Below are positions 6,530 to 14,273 of a stretch of DNA of 29,506 bases, in pieces. The stretch is from the NCBI RefSeq assembly GCF_036636695.1, contig NZ_JAVWNW010000018.1; one strand, 5' to 3'. Both the position numbers and the translations under genes were made by a program. How positions within the stretch are numbered: position 1 is the stretch's first letter; the number at the start of each line of letters is the position of its first letter. The notes under the pieces were generated by a model. It had not been told where the DNA came from. It saw only the letters and a program-made list of their open reading frames with translations, and did no database searches. This stretch comes from Anaerorhabdus sp036636695. Its GTDB lineage: Bacteria; Bacillota_I; Bacilli_A; Erysipelotrichales; Erysipelotrichaceae.

Positions 6530-7441
6530 ATGGAATGGGATGAATTTGTAGAGATAAAACTCAAGGAGAATAAAATTTATTTTCTTAGAGATGAGTTAAT
6601 TAAGAACTATACCACCCTTAAAATCGGTGGTAAAGCTAAATATATAATTGAAGTTGAATCAATAGAAGATATTGAAATTGTTTTAGATTTAGTAAATCAA
6701 CATGAAATACCTTATTTATTATTGGGTAATGGCTCAAATGTACTAGTCGATGATTTAGGATTTGATGGAATAGTTATGGTTTTATCAAAAAGATTCAATA
6801 AGGTTTATGTTGAAGAAGATGAACTCGTTTGTGATGCCGGTGCTAATCTAAAACGGGTGTGTGAGATTGCGTTAGAAAACTCATTAACAGGATTAGAATT
6901 CGCTTATGGGATACCAGGTTCTATTGGAGGTGCCGTGTACATGAATGCCGGTGCTTTTGATGGTGAAATAAAAGATGTAGTTACAGAAGTTTACTACATC
7001 GATAAACGAGGAATCATTACTAGAGAATTGTGTAAACAGGAAGATTTTTCATATCGCAAGAGTAAATTTATGAATAGAGATGGATGCATTTTACAAGCTC
7101 GATTTAAACTGGCAAAAGGTGTTCAAACGCAAATAAAAAGCAAAATGGATGATCTAATGACAAGGCGAATCAGTAAACAACCATTAGAGTATCCAAGTGC
7201 TGGTTCAGTATTTGTAAGACCAACTGGAAATTATGCCAGTGCGCTTATTGAACAATGCGGACTTAAAGGCAAACAAATTGGTGGAGCGATGGTTTCGACA
7301 AAACATGCAGGATTTCTAGTTAATTATGATAATGCAACTTATGAGGAATTTACGGCACTAATCTATCACGTTCAAAAAGAAGTTGCAGAACAAACCGGAT
7401 ATTCATTAGAATGTGAAATCAAGATAATTAAAAAAGAATAA
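6530..7441 (+). CDS. murB: UDP-N-acetylenolpyruvoylglucosamine reductase
   Basis: MurB reduces UDP-GlcNAc-enolpyruvate to UDP-MurNAc with FAD and NADPH in cytoplasmic peptidoglycan precursor synthesis. The 303-residue product has the FAD-binding segments YTTLKIGGKAKYIIE (residues 27-41) and LLGNGSNVLVDDLGFDG, then GIPGSIGGAVYMNAGAF. The active-site residues are Arg176 (SYRKSKF), Ser226 (SAGSVF) and Glu296 near the C-terminus. The layout is that of the shorter type IIb enzymes. The frame is open upstream to a GTG at 6494, but I chose the ATG at 6530, which has AGAGGG about eight bases before it and gives normal length. The gene follows the structured region and converges on gdpD. Confidence 0.96.
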   Translation: MEWDEFVEIKLKENKIYFLRDELIKNYTTLKIGGKAKYIIEVESIEDIEIVLDLVNQHEIPYLLLGNGSNVLVDDLGFDGIVMVLSKRFNKVYVEEDELVCDAGANLKRVCEIALENSLTGLEFAYGIPGSIGGAVYMNAGAFDGEIKDVVTEVYYIDKRGIITRELCKQEDFSYRKSKFMNRDGCILQARFKLAKGVQTQIKSKMDDLMTRRISKQPLEYPSAGSVFVRPTGNYASALIEQCGLKGKQIGGAMVSTKHAGFLVNYDNATYEEFTALIYHVQKEVAEQTGYSLECEIKIIKKE

Positions 7442-7455
7442 ACATTCGTTTATTC
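7436..7455 (-). terminator. Intrinsic terminator at the murB/gdpD convergence
   Basis: GAATAAAC (7436-7443) and GTTTATTC (7448-7455) form a perfect eight-base stem with a four-base loop. On the minus strand it is followed by six T residues (complement of 7430-7435), so it is best read as the gdpD terminator. On the plus strand it contains the murB stop codon and is followed by few T residues, so it may end murB less efficiently. Confidence 0.75.
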
Positions 7456-7472
7456 TCTTGATAGGTTTAATT

Positions 7473-8411
7473 CTAATAACCCATTTCATCTAACAACTGA
7501 ATTAACAAATCAGGGCGATCAGTAATAATACCATCCGCTCCAAGTTCAATACATTTTCTCATATCATCAACATCGTTGATTGTCCAATAATGTAAGAACA
7601 TATTATTTTTATGAATTTTATAAACAAGGTATTCTAGATCTAAAGGAATACCTTTTTGTGACATGGGTAGTTGTAATCCATTATTTGGATAATTCATGAA
7701 TAGACCATAGCCAGCATAATTTGCGATAACAAAACTAGTTGCGGTACTCATATCGAATGAAGTTACAGTATTTTCAGGTGCAATTGACAAAAAATAGTCC
7801 ATTGTATCTTTGTGAAAAGATGCCACACATACTTTATCTTCCATGCCATATTTTTTTAGAAGTTCAACCATCTTTTCAGCTGACTTTCTGCCAAGTTCAC
7901 CTTCATTTTTCAATTCACATACATAAAGCATATTAGGACCATACTTTTGAAACATTTGTTCAAGACTTGCGGGAACTAATGCATCGCCATAAAGTGCTCT
8001 TTCTACATCAGTTAAATCACGATATGGAGTGTTACCATCCAAGTCAGTAAAATTTTCACCGAAGTTATATTGCTTGATTTCAGCATAAGTTAGTTCAGAA
8101 ACAAGTCCTTCTGCATCTGAAAAATCTTCCAATTCATTATTATGATAAGTAATCAGTTCACCATCTTTTGTGATTTGTAGATCCATTTCTAAAACATCAA
8201 CACCAAGTGTGTAAGCATAATCAAAAGCCATCCACGTATTTTCGGGATTCATAAGCTTTGCGCCACCATGAGCCATAACAAGAGGACGTTCACCTTCTTT
8301 TATTTTAAAAGGAGTATCGATATCTTTTTTACCATATGGAATTACTTGTAATAGGACATAAACCCCAATAAATAGGGACAAAACTAGCAATATTAACTTT
8401 TTTTTCTTCAT
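7473..8411 (-). CDS. Glycerophosphodiester phosphodiesterase, membrane-anchored
   Basis: The protein hydrolyses glycerophosphodiesters to glycerol-3-phosphate and an alcohol. It has 312 residues. A single N-terminal membrane segment (about 5-25, LILLVLSLFIGVYVLLQV) should place the catalytic domain outside the cell. The GDPD domain shows His48 in MAHGGAKLMNPENT, Glu57, the metal ligands Glu75 and Asp77 in LEMDLQITKDGELI, and His90 in TYHN, ending with GADGIITDRPDLL. The usual HRG motif reads HGG here. The initiator ATG at 8411 has only a weak ribosome site (AAAAGAG). A good promoter (8446-8474) lies upstream, divergent from the fatty-acid operon, and a terminator lies downstream. Turnover of glycerophospholipid or lipoteichoic-type polymers is inference. 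Confidence 0.92.
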   Translation of the reverse strand: MKKKKLILLVLSLFIGVYVLLQVIPYGKKDIDTPFKIKEGERPLVMAHGGAKLMNPENTWMAFDYAYTLGVDVLEMDLQITKDGELITYHNNELEDFSDAEGLVSELTYAEIKQYNFGENFTDLDGNTPYRDLTDVERALYGDALVPASLEQMFQKYGPNMLYVCELKNEGELGRKSAEKMVELLKKYGMEDKVCVASFHKDTMDYFLSIAPENTVTSFDMSTATSFVIANYAGYGLFMNYPNNGLQLPMSQKGIPLDLEYLVYKIHKNNMFLHYWTINDVDDMRKCIELGADGIITDRPDLLIQLLDEMGY

Positions 8412-8445
8412 AATTTTCTCTTTTCATCATTTTAACACAAATTGT

Positions 8446-8474
8446 ATTATAGCCGTTTTTAAGGGGTTTTTCAA
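8446..8474 (-). promoter_or_regulatory. Sigma-A type promoter of gdpD
   Basis: Read on the minus strand, TTGAAA (complement of 8469-8474) is followed after exactly 17 bases by a perfect TATAAT (complement of 8446-8451). The -35 box lies inside the first inverted repeat of the intergenic region. Confidence 0.75.
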
Positions 8475-8493
8475 TATATATAAGATATTGAAA
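8469..8493. promoter_or_regulatory. Inverted repeat 1 in the gdpD/acpP gap
   Basis: TTTCAATAT (8469-8477) and ATATTGAAA (8485-8493) are perfect nine-base arms with a seven-base spacer. The left arm contains the -35 box of the gdpD promoter, so a protein bound here would be expected to block gdpD. No T tract follows, so it is not a terminator. Confidence 0.5.
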
Positions 8494-8498
8494 GGGTT

Positions 8499-8525
8499 AT
8501 CATCTATTGTTGAATAATAGATGAT
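8499..8525. promoter_or_regulatory. Inverted repeat 2 immediately upstream of the acpP promoter
   Basis: ATCATCTATT (8499-8508) and AATAGATGAT (8516-8525) are perfect ten-base arms with a seven-base spacer, ending one base before the acpP -35 box. It could be an activator or repressor site for the fatty-acid operon. Its sequence is not like the FabT or FapR sites I know. Confidence 0.55.
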
Positions 8526-8526
8526 G

Positions 8527-8555
8527 TTTACATTTAAAAAACACAATGTTATAAT
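8527..8555 (+). promoter_or_regulatory. Strong extended -10 promoter of the fatty-acid synthesis operon
   Basis: TTTACA (8527-8532), a 17-base spacer and a perfect TATAAT (8550-8555) with the extended-10 TG at 8547-8548 form a near-consensus sigma-A promoter. The predicted start is near 8562, which gives a short leader carrying AAAGGAGAG before acpP. Confidence 0.88.
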
Positions 8556-8584
8556 CAATATGCTCATTGAAAAGGAGAGATATT

Positions 8585-8806
8585 ATGTTTGAAAAAGTAA
8601 AAGAAGTACTTGTAGAAACCCTAAATGTTGATGAAGATCAAATTAAACTAGAAGCATCATTAAAAGACGATTTGGGTATTGATTCCCTTGCAGCGGTTGA
8701 ACTTTCACTTGAACTTGAAACTCAATTTGATGTGAAAATCGAAGACGAAGAATTGGTAAACTTAAAAACAGTTGCTGATATCGTTAATTTATTAGAAGGG
8801 AAATAA
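8585..8806 (+). CDS. acpP: Acyl carrier protein
   Basis: AcpP carries the growing acyl chain on a 4'-phosphopantetheine arm during FAS-II synthesis in the cytoplasm. The 73-residue acidic protein has the attachment Ser34 in DDLGIDSLAAVELSLELE and the usual three-to-four helix pattern. The frame is open a little further upstream to 8567, but the ATG at 8585 follows AAAGGAGAG by six bases and gives standard length. It is the first gene of the operon, directly behind the strong promoter. It is separated from accB by a terminator-like hairpin, consistent with ACP being needed in larger amounts than the enzymes. Confidence 0.97.
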   Translation: MFEKVKEVLVETLNVDEDQIKLEASLKDDLGIDSLAAVELSLELETQFDVKIEDEELVNLKTVADIVNLLEGK

Positions 8807-8828
8807 AGGGGAATGACTTCCCTTTTTT
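8805..8828 (+). terminator. Terminator-like hairpin between acpP and accB
   Basis: AAAGGGGAA (8805-8813) pairs with TTCCCTTTT (8818-8826), including one G-U pair, around a TGAC loop and runs into six T residues. It overlaps the acpP stop codon region. Since no new promoter is visible before accB, it probably acts as a partial terminator that lowers expression of the downstream genes. Confidence 0.7.
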
Positions 8829-8838
8829 ACTAACAAAT

Positions 8839-9252
8839 ATGAAAAAAGAAGAATTAAAAGAACTTATTAAGGAATTTGAATCAACAACACTATCAAGATT
8901 AACGATAGAAGAGAAAGATTTCAAAGTGACTTTAGAAAAAAATAATAGTTATACACCAGTAACTACATCACAAGTTGTAACTCAAACAACGATGCCAGTT
9001 ATAGAAGCACCAGTGAGTGTTAAGTCAATTAAGGCACCACTTGTGGGAACTTTCTATTTAACGCGCTCACCAGAAAGTAAACCACTGGTAACAGTAGGAC
9101 AACACATACAGGTGGGAGATGTTGTTGGTATTATTGAAGCTATGAAAGTTATGAATGAAATACAAGCTGATAAAGAAGGAATTGTAAAAGCGATTCTTGC
9201 TCCATCGGGCAAGCTTGTTGAATATGATCAACCGCTATTAGAACTAGAATAA
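8839..9252 (+). CDS. accB: Acetyl-CoA carboxylase biotin carboxyl carrier protein
   Basis: AccB carries carboxybiotin between AccC and the AccAD transferase in the first committed step of fatty-acid synthesis. The 137-residue protein has an N-terminal helical segment (1-35), a Thr/Pro/Val-rich linker (about 38-60) and a C-terminal biotinyl domain with Lys103 in EAMKVMNE. The start ATG is unusual in lacking any Shine-Dalgarno sequence: the bases before it read TTTTTTACTAACAAAT, following the hairpin at 8805-8828. No better in-frame start exists, and the N-terminal MKKEELKELIKEFESTTLSRL fits the family. Its stop codon shares one base with the accC start. Confidence 0.95.
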   Translation: MKKEELKELIKEFESTTLSRLTIEEKDFKVTLEKNNSYTPVTTSQVVTQTTMPVIEAPVSVKSIKAPLVGTFYLTRSPESKPLVTVGQHIQVGDVVGIIEAMKVMNEIQADKEGIVKAILAPSGKLVEYDQPLLELE

Positions 9253-10619
9253 TGATTAAGAAAATATTAATAGCGAATCGTGGAGAAATTGCAGTACGTA
9301 TTATCCGCACATGTAAGATGTTGAATATAAGTACAGTAGCGGTATATTCAACAGCAGACAGAGATGCGTATCATGTGCAAATTGCCGATGAAAGTGTATG
9401 TATTGGAGATGCTCCAAGCAAAAATAGTTATTTAAATATGAATGCCATTCTTGAAGCAGCAAAAGGAACACATGCAGATGCGATTCATCCAGGATTCGGA
9501 TTCTTAAGTGAAAATAGTTCTTTTGCTCGTAAGGTAGAAGAAGAGGGAATTATATTTATTGGACCTAATCCAGATGTAATTGACCGTATGGGTGACAAAT
9601 CAAATGCCCGCGCCTCAATGATTGAAGCAGGAGTATCAGTAATTCCTGGTTCAAAAGAATGTATTAAGACGAAAGAAGATTGTGTTTCTATGGCAAGGAC
9701 TATTGGCTTTCCCGTTATCATCAAAGCAGCAAGTGGTGGTGGAGGACGTGGCATGCGTATTGTTTATGAAGAAAAGGATTGTATTACCGCTTATGAACAA
9801 GCACGTAGTGAAGCAGCAATTTCTTTTGGTGATGACAGTGTTTATATGGAAAAGTATTTAGTTAACCCTAAGCATGTAGAGGTACAACTTCTATGTGATA
9901 AACATGGTCATGTACTCCATTTATTTGAGAGAGATTGTTCAATGCAACGACGTAACCAAAAAACTGTCGAAGAAGCACCTTGCGATATTTTATCGCAAGA
10001 AGCCAAGCAACGTTTATATGCTGATGCTATCAAGGCCGCAAAATATGTAGGATATGACAGCGTAGGAACAATTGAATTTCTCGTGGATCATAATCAAAAT
10101 CATTATTTTATGGAAATGAATACACGTATCCAAGTTGAACATACAATCAGTGAAATGATTACAGGTATAGACTTGATACGCCAACAAATTCGTGTGGCAG
10201 AAGGAAAACAACTTGAGTTTACACAAGAAGATATTATATGCAATGGACATTCAATTGAATGTCGAATAAATGCTGAAAACGTAAAAGCTAATTTTGCTCC
10301 AGTACCTGGAACAGTGAAGACATTTCATGTACCTGGAGGACAAGGAATAAGAATTGAAAGTGCCGTATATGCGGGATATACAATTCCACCATTTTATGAT
10401 TCTATGATTCTTAAACTTATTGTTCATGCACCTAATCGTTTAGAAGCAATCAAACGTATGCGCATTGCTTTAGAAGAATTATTGATTGAAGGTGTAGATA
10501 CAAACATCGAATTTCAGTACTTACTATTTCATGATCCAATCTTTGTGAGTGGTCGTTATGATACAGCGTCACTTGCAAACTTTATTGAAGAGGTAAAAAA
10601 GAATGAATTCAATATTTAA
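9252..10619 (+). CDS. accC: Acetyl-CoA carboxylase, biotin carboxylase subunit
   Basis: AccC carboxylates biotin on AccB using ATP and bicarbonate. At 455 residues it is full length. Visible features are the N-terminal KKILIANRGEIAVRIIRT, the ATP-grasp glycine loop SGGGGRGMRI (residues 161-170), HVEVQLLCDKHGHVLHLFERDCSMQRRNQK, and the catalytic segment FMEMNTRIQVEHTISEMITG. The last reads EHTISE where EHPVTE is usual, a mild substitution outside the catalytic Glu/Arg residues. The C-terminal biotin carboxylase domain follows. ATG overlaps the accB TAA by one base (TAATG), so the two are translationally coupled. It also overlaps accD by 17 bases. Confidence 0.98.
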   Translation: MIKKILIANRGEIAVRIIRTCKMLNISTVAVYSTADRDAYHVQIADESVCIGDAPSKNSYLNMNAILEAAKGTHADAIHPGFGFLSENSSFARKVEEEGIIFIGPNPDVIDRMGDKSNARASMIEAGVSVIPGSKECIKTKEDCVSMARTIGFPVIIKAASGGGGRGMRIVYEEKDCITAYEQARSEAAISFGDDSVYMEKYLVNPKHVEVQLLCDKHGHVLHLFERDCSMQRRNQKTVEEAPCDILSQEAKQRLYADAIKAAKYVGYDSVGTIEFLVDHNQNHYFMEMNTRIQVEHTISEMITGIDLIRQQIRVAEGKQLEFTQEDIICNGHSIECRINAENVKANFAPVPGTVKTFHVPGGQGIRIESAVYAGYTIPPFYDSMILKLIVHAPNRLEAIKRMRIALEELLIEGVDTNIEFQYLLFHDPIFVSGRYDTASLANFIEEVKKNEFNI

Positions 10620-11475
10620 GGAAAGAAAGGATCGTTTACAAGTATTCAAAGAATATCGTGAACGACTCACTTCAAAACCTAAAAATAGAATTGAAAATCC
10701 AAGCACATGGCAATGTAATAAATGTCAAAGTGAGTTTCCATATCAAGAGATTGAAAAGAATTTTTTCGTGTGTCCACATTGTCAACATGTTCATGCATTA
10801 ACGGCAATACAACGAATTGATTATCTATGTGATAAAGATTCATTTATTGAAACTTTTCACTCAGTACGACGATTAAAGAAAAGTGAATTTCCTGGTTATG
10901 AAATCAAGATAAAAAAACTTCAAGAAACAACCCAACTAAGTGAAGCAGTGCTTACAGGTGTTGCGAGAATTGGTAGCTATCGTGCAGCGTTGTGTATCAT
11001 GGATAATCGTTTCATGATGGGCAGTATGGGTGAAGTCGTAGGCGAAAAAATTACACGCCAAATTGAATATGCAACACGTAAAAAATTACCCCTAATTATC
11101 TTTAGTTGTTCAGGTGGTGCACGTATGCAAGAAGGAATTTTATCTTTAGTACAAATGGCAAAAACAAGTGCAGCTCTTGCGAAGCATGATGAAGAAGGAT
11201 TACTTTATATTTCCTACTTAACACATCCTACAACAGGTGGTGTAAGTGCAAGCTTTGCGATGCTAGGCGATATTCAATTAAGTGAGCCACAATGCTTGAT
11301 TGGATTTGCAGGTAAAAGAGTAATTCAATCAACAGTAAATGAAAAGTTACCAGATGATTTTCAAACAGCAGAATTTTTGGAAAAGAAAGGTTTCCTAGAT
11401 CAAATTGTTGAACGTGAAAATATGCGTTCCACTTTGATTCAATTACTGAAGATTCACGAGCGAGGTAAAAAATGA
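10603..11475 (+). CDS. accD: Acetyl-CoA carboxylase carboxyltransferase subunit beta
   Basis: AccD forms the zinc-binding beta half of the carboxyltransferase that transfers CO2 from carboxybiotin to acetyl-CoA. The 290-residue protein has the four-cysteine zinc ribbon (Cys38, Cys41, Cys57, Cys60). The crotonase-like carboxyltransferase core follows, with MGSMGEVVGEKITR and the oxyanion segment CSGGARMQEGILSLVQMAKT, then THPTTGGVSASFAMLGD. The ATG lies within the end of accC, with GAGG upstream, and the stop shares ATGA with accA. All four ACC subunits are encoded in a row, which suits assembly of the complex. Confidence 0.98.
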   Translation: MNSIFKERKDRLQVFKEYRERLTSKPKNRIENPSTWQCNKCQSEFPYQEIEKNFFVCPHCQHVHALTAIQRIDYLCDKDSFIETFHSVRRLKKSEFPGYEIKIKKLQETTQLSEAVLTGVARIGSYRAALCIMDNRFMMGSMGEVVGEKITRQIEYATRKKLPLIIFSCSGGARMQEGILSLVQMAKTSAALAKHDEEGLLYISYLTHPTTGGVSASFAMLGDIQLSEPQCLIGFAGKRVIQSTVNEKLPDDFQTAEFLEKKGFLDQIVERENMRSTLIQLLKIHERGKK

Positions 11476-12392
11476 GTTTACAAGACATTGATGTACAGTT
11501 ACAAGAACTTCGTTCGCAATTAGATAACTGTAGTGTAGAAGAAGCACAGATTATAAAAAAAGAAATAGAAAAAATAAAAAGAGAAGCATTCACGGATATG
11601 AATGCTTGGGATATTGTTTGCCTTGCAAGACATCCCCGTCGTCCCAAAGCGATGGATCTAGTAGAAAGTTTGTTTACAGATTTGTTTGAACAAAAAGGTG
11701 ATCGACTCTATGGAGAAGATGCAGCATTGTGGGGTGGTCTTGGATGTTTCTTAGGAAAACCAGTGACGATTCTTGCACAGCGTAAAGGAAAAACATTACA
11801 AGAAAATATGCTTTGTAATTTTGGAATGATGAATCCAGAAGGTTATCGCAAAGCGTTACGATTAGCGAAACAGGCAGCAAAATTCAATCGTCCAATCATT
11901 AATATTGTCGATACATCAGGAGCATATCCAGGAAAAGGTGCTGAAGAACGTGGACAAGCTGAAGCTATTGCTCAATGTTTGAAACAATTTATGACACTCA
12001 ATGTACCTGTCATCACAATTGTTTTATCAGAAGGTGGTAGTGGTGGTGCTTTAGCATTAAGTGTTGCTGACCATATTATGATGTTAGAGAATTCAATCTA
12101 TTCTATTCTTTCACCAGAAGGATTTGCGAGTATTTTATGGAAAGATGAAAGTCGTGTTCAAGAAGCAGCAAAGATGATGGAATTAACTTCAAAAGATTTA
12201 TTCAGTAAAGGAATTGTCGACACAATCGTTTCAGAACCTCTTGGTGGTATGCAAGAAAATCCAAACTTTTGTATCGAACAAATTCGTCAAAATTTATATG
12301 AACAATTAAATAAATTACAAGCACAAAATCCAAAAGTAAGATTAAAAAATCGTTACGAAAAATTTCGTAAGTTAGGAGCTTGCCATGAGTAG
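11472..12392 (+). CDS. accA: Acetyl-CoA carboxylase carboxyltransferase subunit alpha
   Basis: AccA is the alpha half of the carboxyltransferase and pairs with AccD to make malonyl-CoA. The 306-residue product has an N-terminal coiled-coil-like segment (residues 1-40, rich in Leu/Gln/Glu/Lys). The core carries ARHPRRPKAMDLVESLFTDL, GDRLYGEDAALWGGLG, IVDTSGAYPGKGAEERGQ and the oxyanion segment LSEGGSGGALALSVADHIMM, followed by YSILSPEGFASILWKD. The start overlaps accD by four bases (ATGA), and the stop lies beyond the fabH start by eight bases. The length and motifs are normal. Confidence 0.98.
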   Translation: MSLQDIDVQLQELRSQLDNCSVEEAQIIKKEIEKIKREAFTDMNAWDIVCLARHPRRPKAMDLVESLFTDLFEQKGDRLYGEDAALWGGLGCFLGKPVTILAQRKGKTLQENMLCNFGMMNPEGYRKALRLAKQAAKFNRPIINIVDTSGAYPGKGAEERGQAEAIAQCLKQFMTLNVPVITIVLSEGGSGGALALSVADHIMMLENSIYSILSPEGFASILWKDESRVQEAAKMMELTSKDLFSKGIVDTIVSEPLGGMQENPNFCIEQIRQNLYEQLNKLQAQNPKVRLKNRYEKFRKLGACHE

Positions 12393-13329
12393 AATAGTGT
12401 CGTGTGCATCCTATGCACCAAGCAATGTAGTCACTAATGATGACTTAAGCAAAATGGTTGAAACAAATGATGAATGGATTGTACAAAGAACAGGAATTAA
12501 AAGAAGACATATTCTAGATAATGAAACTAATGGAGATATGGCTTATCAAGCAGCAAAAAAAGCGATTGAAAAATCAGGATTAAATAAAGAAGAAATTGAT
12601 GCGATTCTCTTCGCAACAGTTACACCCGAACAATTATTTCCTTCTATGGCTTGTAGTTTAAAAAAACGTTTAGGCATAGAAAAGAAAGAAGTGTTAGCAT
12701 TTGATTTGAGTGCTGCATGTAGTGGCTTTGTGGTTGCGTTAGAATGTGCACATCATCTTTCAAAAAGCTACAAGAATATTTTAATTGTTGCAAGTGAAGC
12801 AATGAGTAAAATAATCGATTGGCAAGATCGCTCAACCTGTGTTTTATTTGGTGATGGAGCGGGCGCTATTGTGCTAACAAGAAGTATGGATGAACATACG
12901 TTTCATAGCTATACAGAACATGATATAAATGACAGCTTAGTAACCAATACCATTTATGATGAAAAAATAAAAGTATCAATGAAAGGGAATGAAGTGTTTC
13001 GCTTTGCGGTTCGTGCATTAGAAAAATGTATTCGAAAAGAATGTGAAGAAGCCAATTGTACAATCGATGAAATTGACTACATTGTTGCCCATCAAGCAAA
13101 TCAAAGAATTCTCCAATTTGTTGCAAGACAACTTGGTATACCAGAAGAGAAATTTTACAAAAATTTGGATGAATATGGAAATACATCTTCTGCAAGCATT
13201 CCACTTGTGCTAAGTGAAATGGTTGAGAAGAAGTTAATACAACCAAATCAAAAAATATGTATGGTCGCTTTTGGAGCAGGATTGACCTATAGTAGTTGTC
13301 TTTGGAAAGTTGAAGGAGAAATAAAATGA
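12385..13329 (+). CDS. fabH: 3-oxoacyl-ACP synthase III
   Basis: FabH starts chains by condensing acetyl-CoA (or another short acyl-CoA) with malonyl-ACP. The 314-residue protein carries the complete Cys-His-Asn triad: Cys112 in LSAACSGFV, His236 in AHQANQRIL and Asn266 in GNTSSASIP. The N-terminal NDEWIVQRTGIKRRH is also diagnostic. Its substrate preference (straight or branched primers) is not readable here. The gene sits in mid-operon, overlapping accA by eight bases and fabK by four. Confidence 0.98.
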   Translation: MSRIVSCASYAPSNVVTNDDLSKMVETNDEWIVQRTGIKRRHILDNETNGDMAYQAAKKAIEKSGLNKEEIDAILFATVTPEQLFPSMACSLKKRLGIEKKEVLAFDLSAACSGFVVALECAHHLSKSYKNILIVASEAMSKIIDWQDRSTCVLFGDGAGAIVLTRSMDEHTFHSYTEHDINDSLVTNTIYDEKIKVSMKGNEVFRFAVRALEKCIRKECEEANCTIDEIDYIVAHQANQRILQFVARQLGIPEEKFYKNLDEYGNTSSASIPLVLSEMVEKKLIQPNQKICMVAFGAGLTYSSCLWKVEGEIK

Positions 13330-14273
13330 AATTTAAAGAAATGTTTAATGTAAAATATCCAATCTTGCAAGGAGCAATGGCTCACATCGCAACACCAGAA
13401 TTTGCAGCCGCAGTATCGAATGCGGGCGCACTAGGAATCCTTGCGACAGGTGCTATGAAACCAGAAGAAGTCAAAGATGCAATTGCAAAATGTAAAGAAT
13501 TAACGGATAAGCCCTTTGGTGTAAATCTCATGTTGATGAATCCTTACTCAGATGAAATTGTAGAAATTGTCGTGAAAGAAAAAGTTGCATTTGTAACAAC
13601 TGGAGCAGGAAATCCTGGTAAATACTGTGCAGCATTAAAAGAAGCTGGAATTAAAATATTTCCGGTTGTTAATAGTGTGGCACTTGCCAAACGTTTAGAA
13701 GCAAGTGGTGTAGATGGCATCATTGCAGAAGGTACCGAATCAGGTGGTCATGTAGGTGAACTTACGACAATGGCACTTGTACCACAAATTGTAAATGCAG
13801 TATCTATTCCTGTGATTGCAGCAGGAGGCATTGCATGTGGTCGTCAAATAAATGCTGCTTTAGCATTGGGTGCAGTAGCTGTGCAAATTGGAACACGTTT
13901 CTTAGTTAGTGAAGAATGCCCAGTACATGAAAACTACAGACAAGCAGTAATTAAAGCAAAAGATTTAGATACGATTGTAACAGGTAGAAATCTTGGTGCT
14001 CCTGTACGTATTTTAAAGAATCAAATGGCATTGCAATATCGTAAATTAGAACAAGCAAATGCTGAAAAGGAAGAACTTGAAGTTATTACTTTAGGAGCTC
14101 TTCGTAGAGCAGTATTTGAAGGGGATATGAAACATGGCTCAGTAATGATGGGACAGGTTGCAGGACTTTGTAATAAAATTCAACCACTTAAGGAAATCCT
14201 TGATGAGCTTATGAGTGAAGCTACCGCAAGCAAAGAGGAGTTACTTCAAGTATGGCAAGATTTATCAATATAA
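13326..14273 (+). CDS. fabK: Enoyl-ACP reductase II (FMN-dependent)
   Basis: FabK performs the last reduction in each elongation cycle, using FMN and NAD(P)H; it replaces FabI and is insensitive to triclosan in characterised species. The 315-residue TIM-barrel protein follows the FabK pattern closely: YPILQGAMAHIATPEFAAAVSNAG, VTTGAGNPGKY, ESGGHVGELTTMALVPQI with catalytic His142, SIPVIAAGGIACGRQINAAL and AVQIGTRFLVSEEC. No FabI-type gene is present in the window, so this should be the enoyl reductase of the operon. GGAG precedes the ATG, which overlaps the fabH stop (ATGA). Confidence 0.96.
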   Translation: MKFKEMFNVKYPILQGAMAHIATPEFAAAVSNAGALGILATGAMKPEEVKDAIAKCKELTDKPFGVNLMLMNPYSDEIVEIVVKEKVAFVTTGAGNPGKYCAALKEAGIKIFPVVNSVALAKRLEASGVDGIIAEGTESGGHVGELTTMALVPQIVNAVSIPVIAAGGIACGRQINAALALGAVAVQIGTRFLVSEECPVHENYRQAVIKAKDLDTIVTGRNLGAPVRILKNQMALQYRKLEQANAEKEELEVITLGALRRAVFEGDMKHGSVMMGQVAGLCNKIQPLKEILDELMSEATASKEELLQVWQDLSI

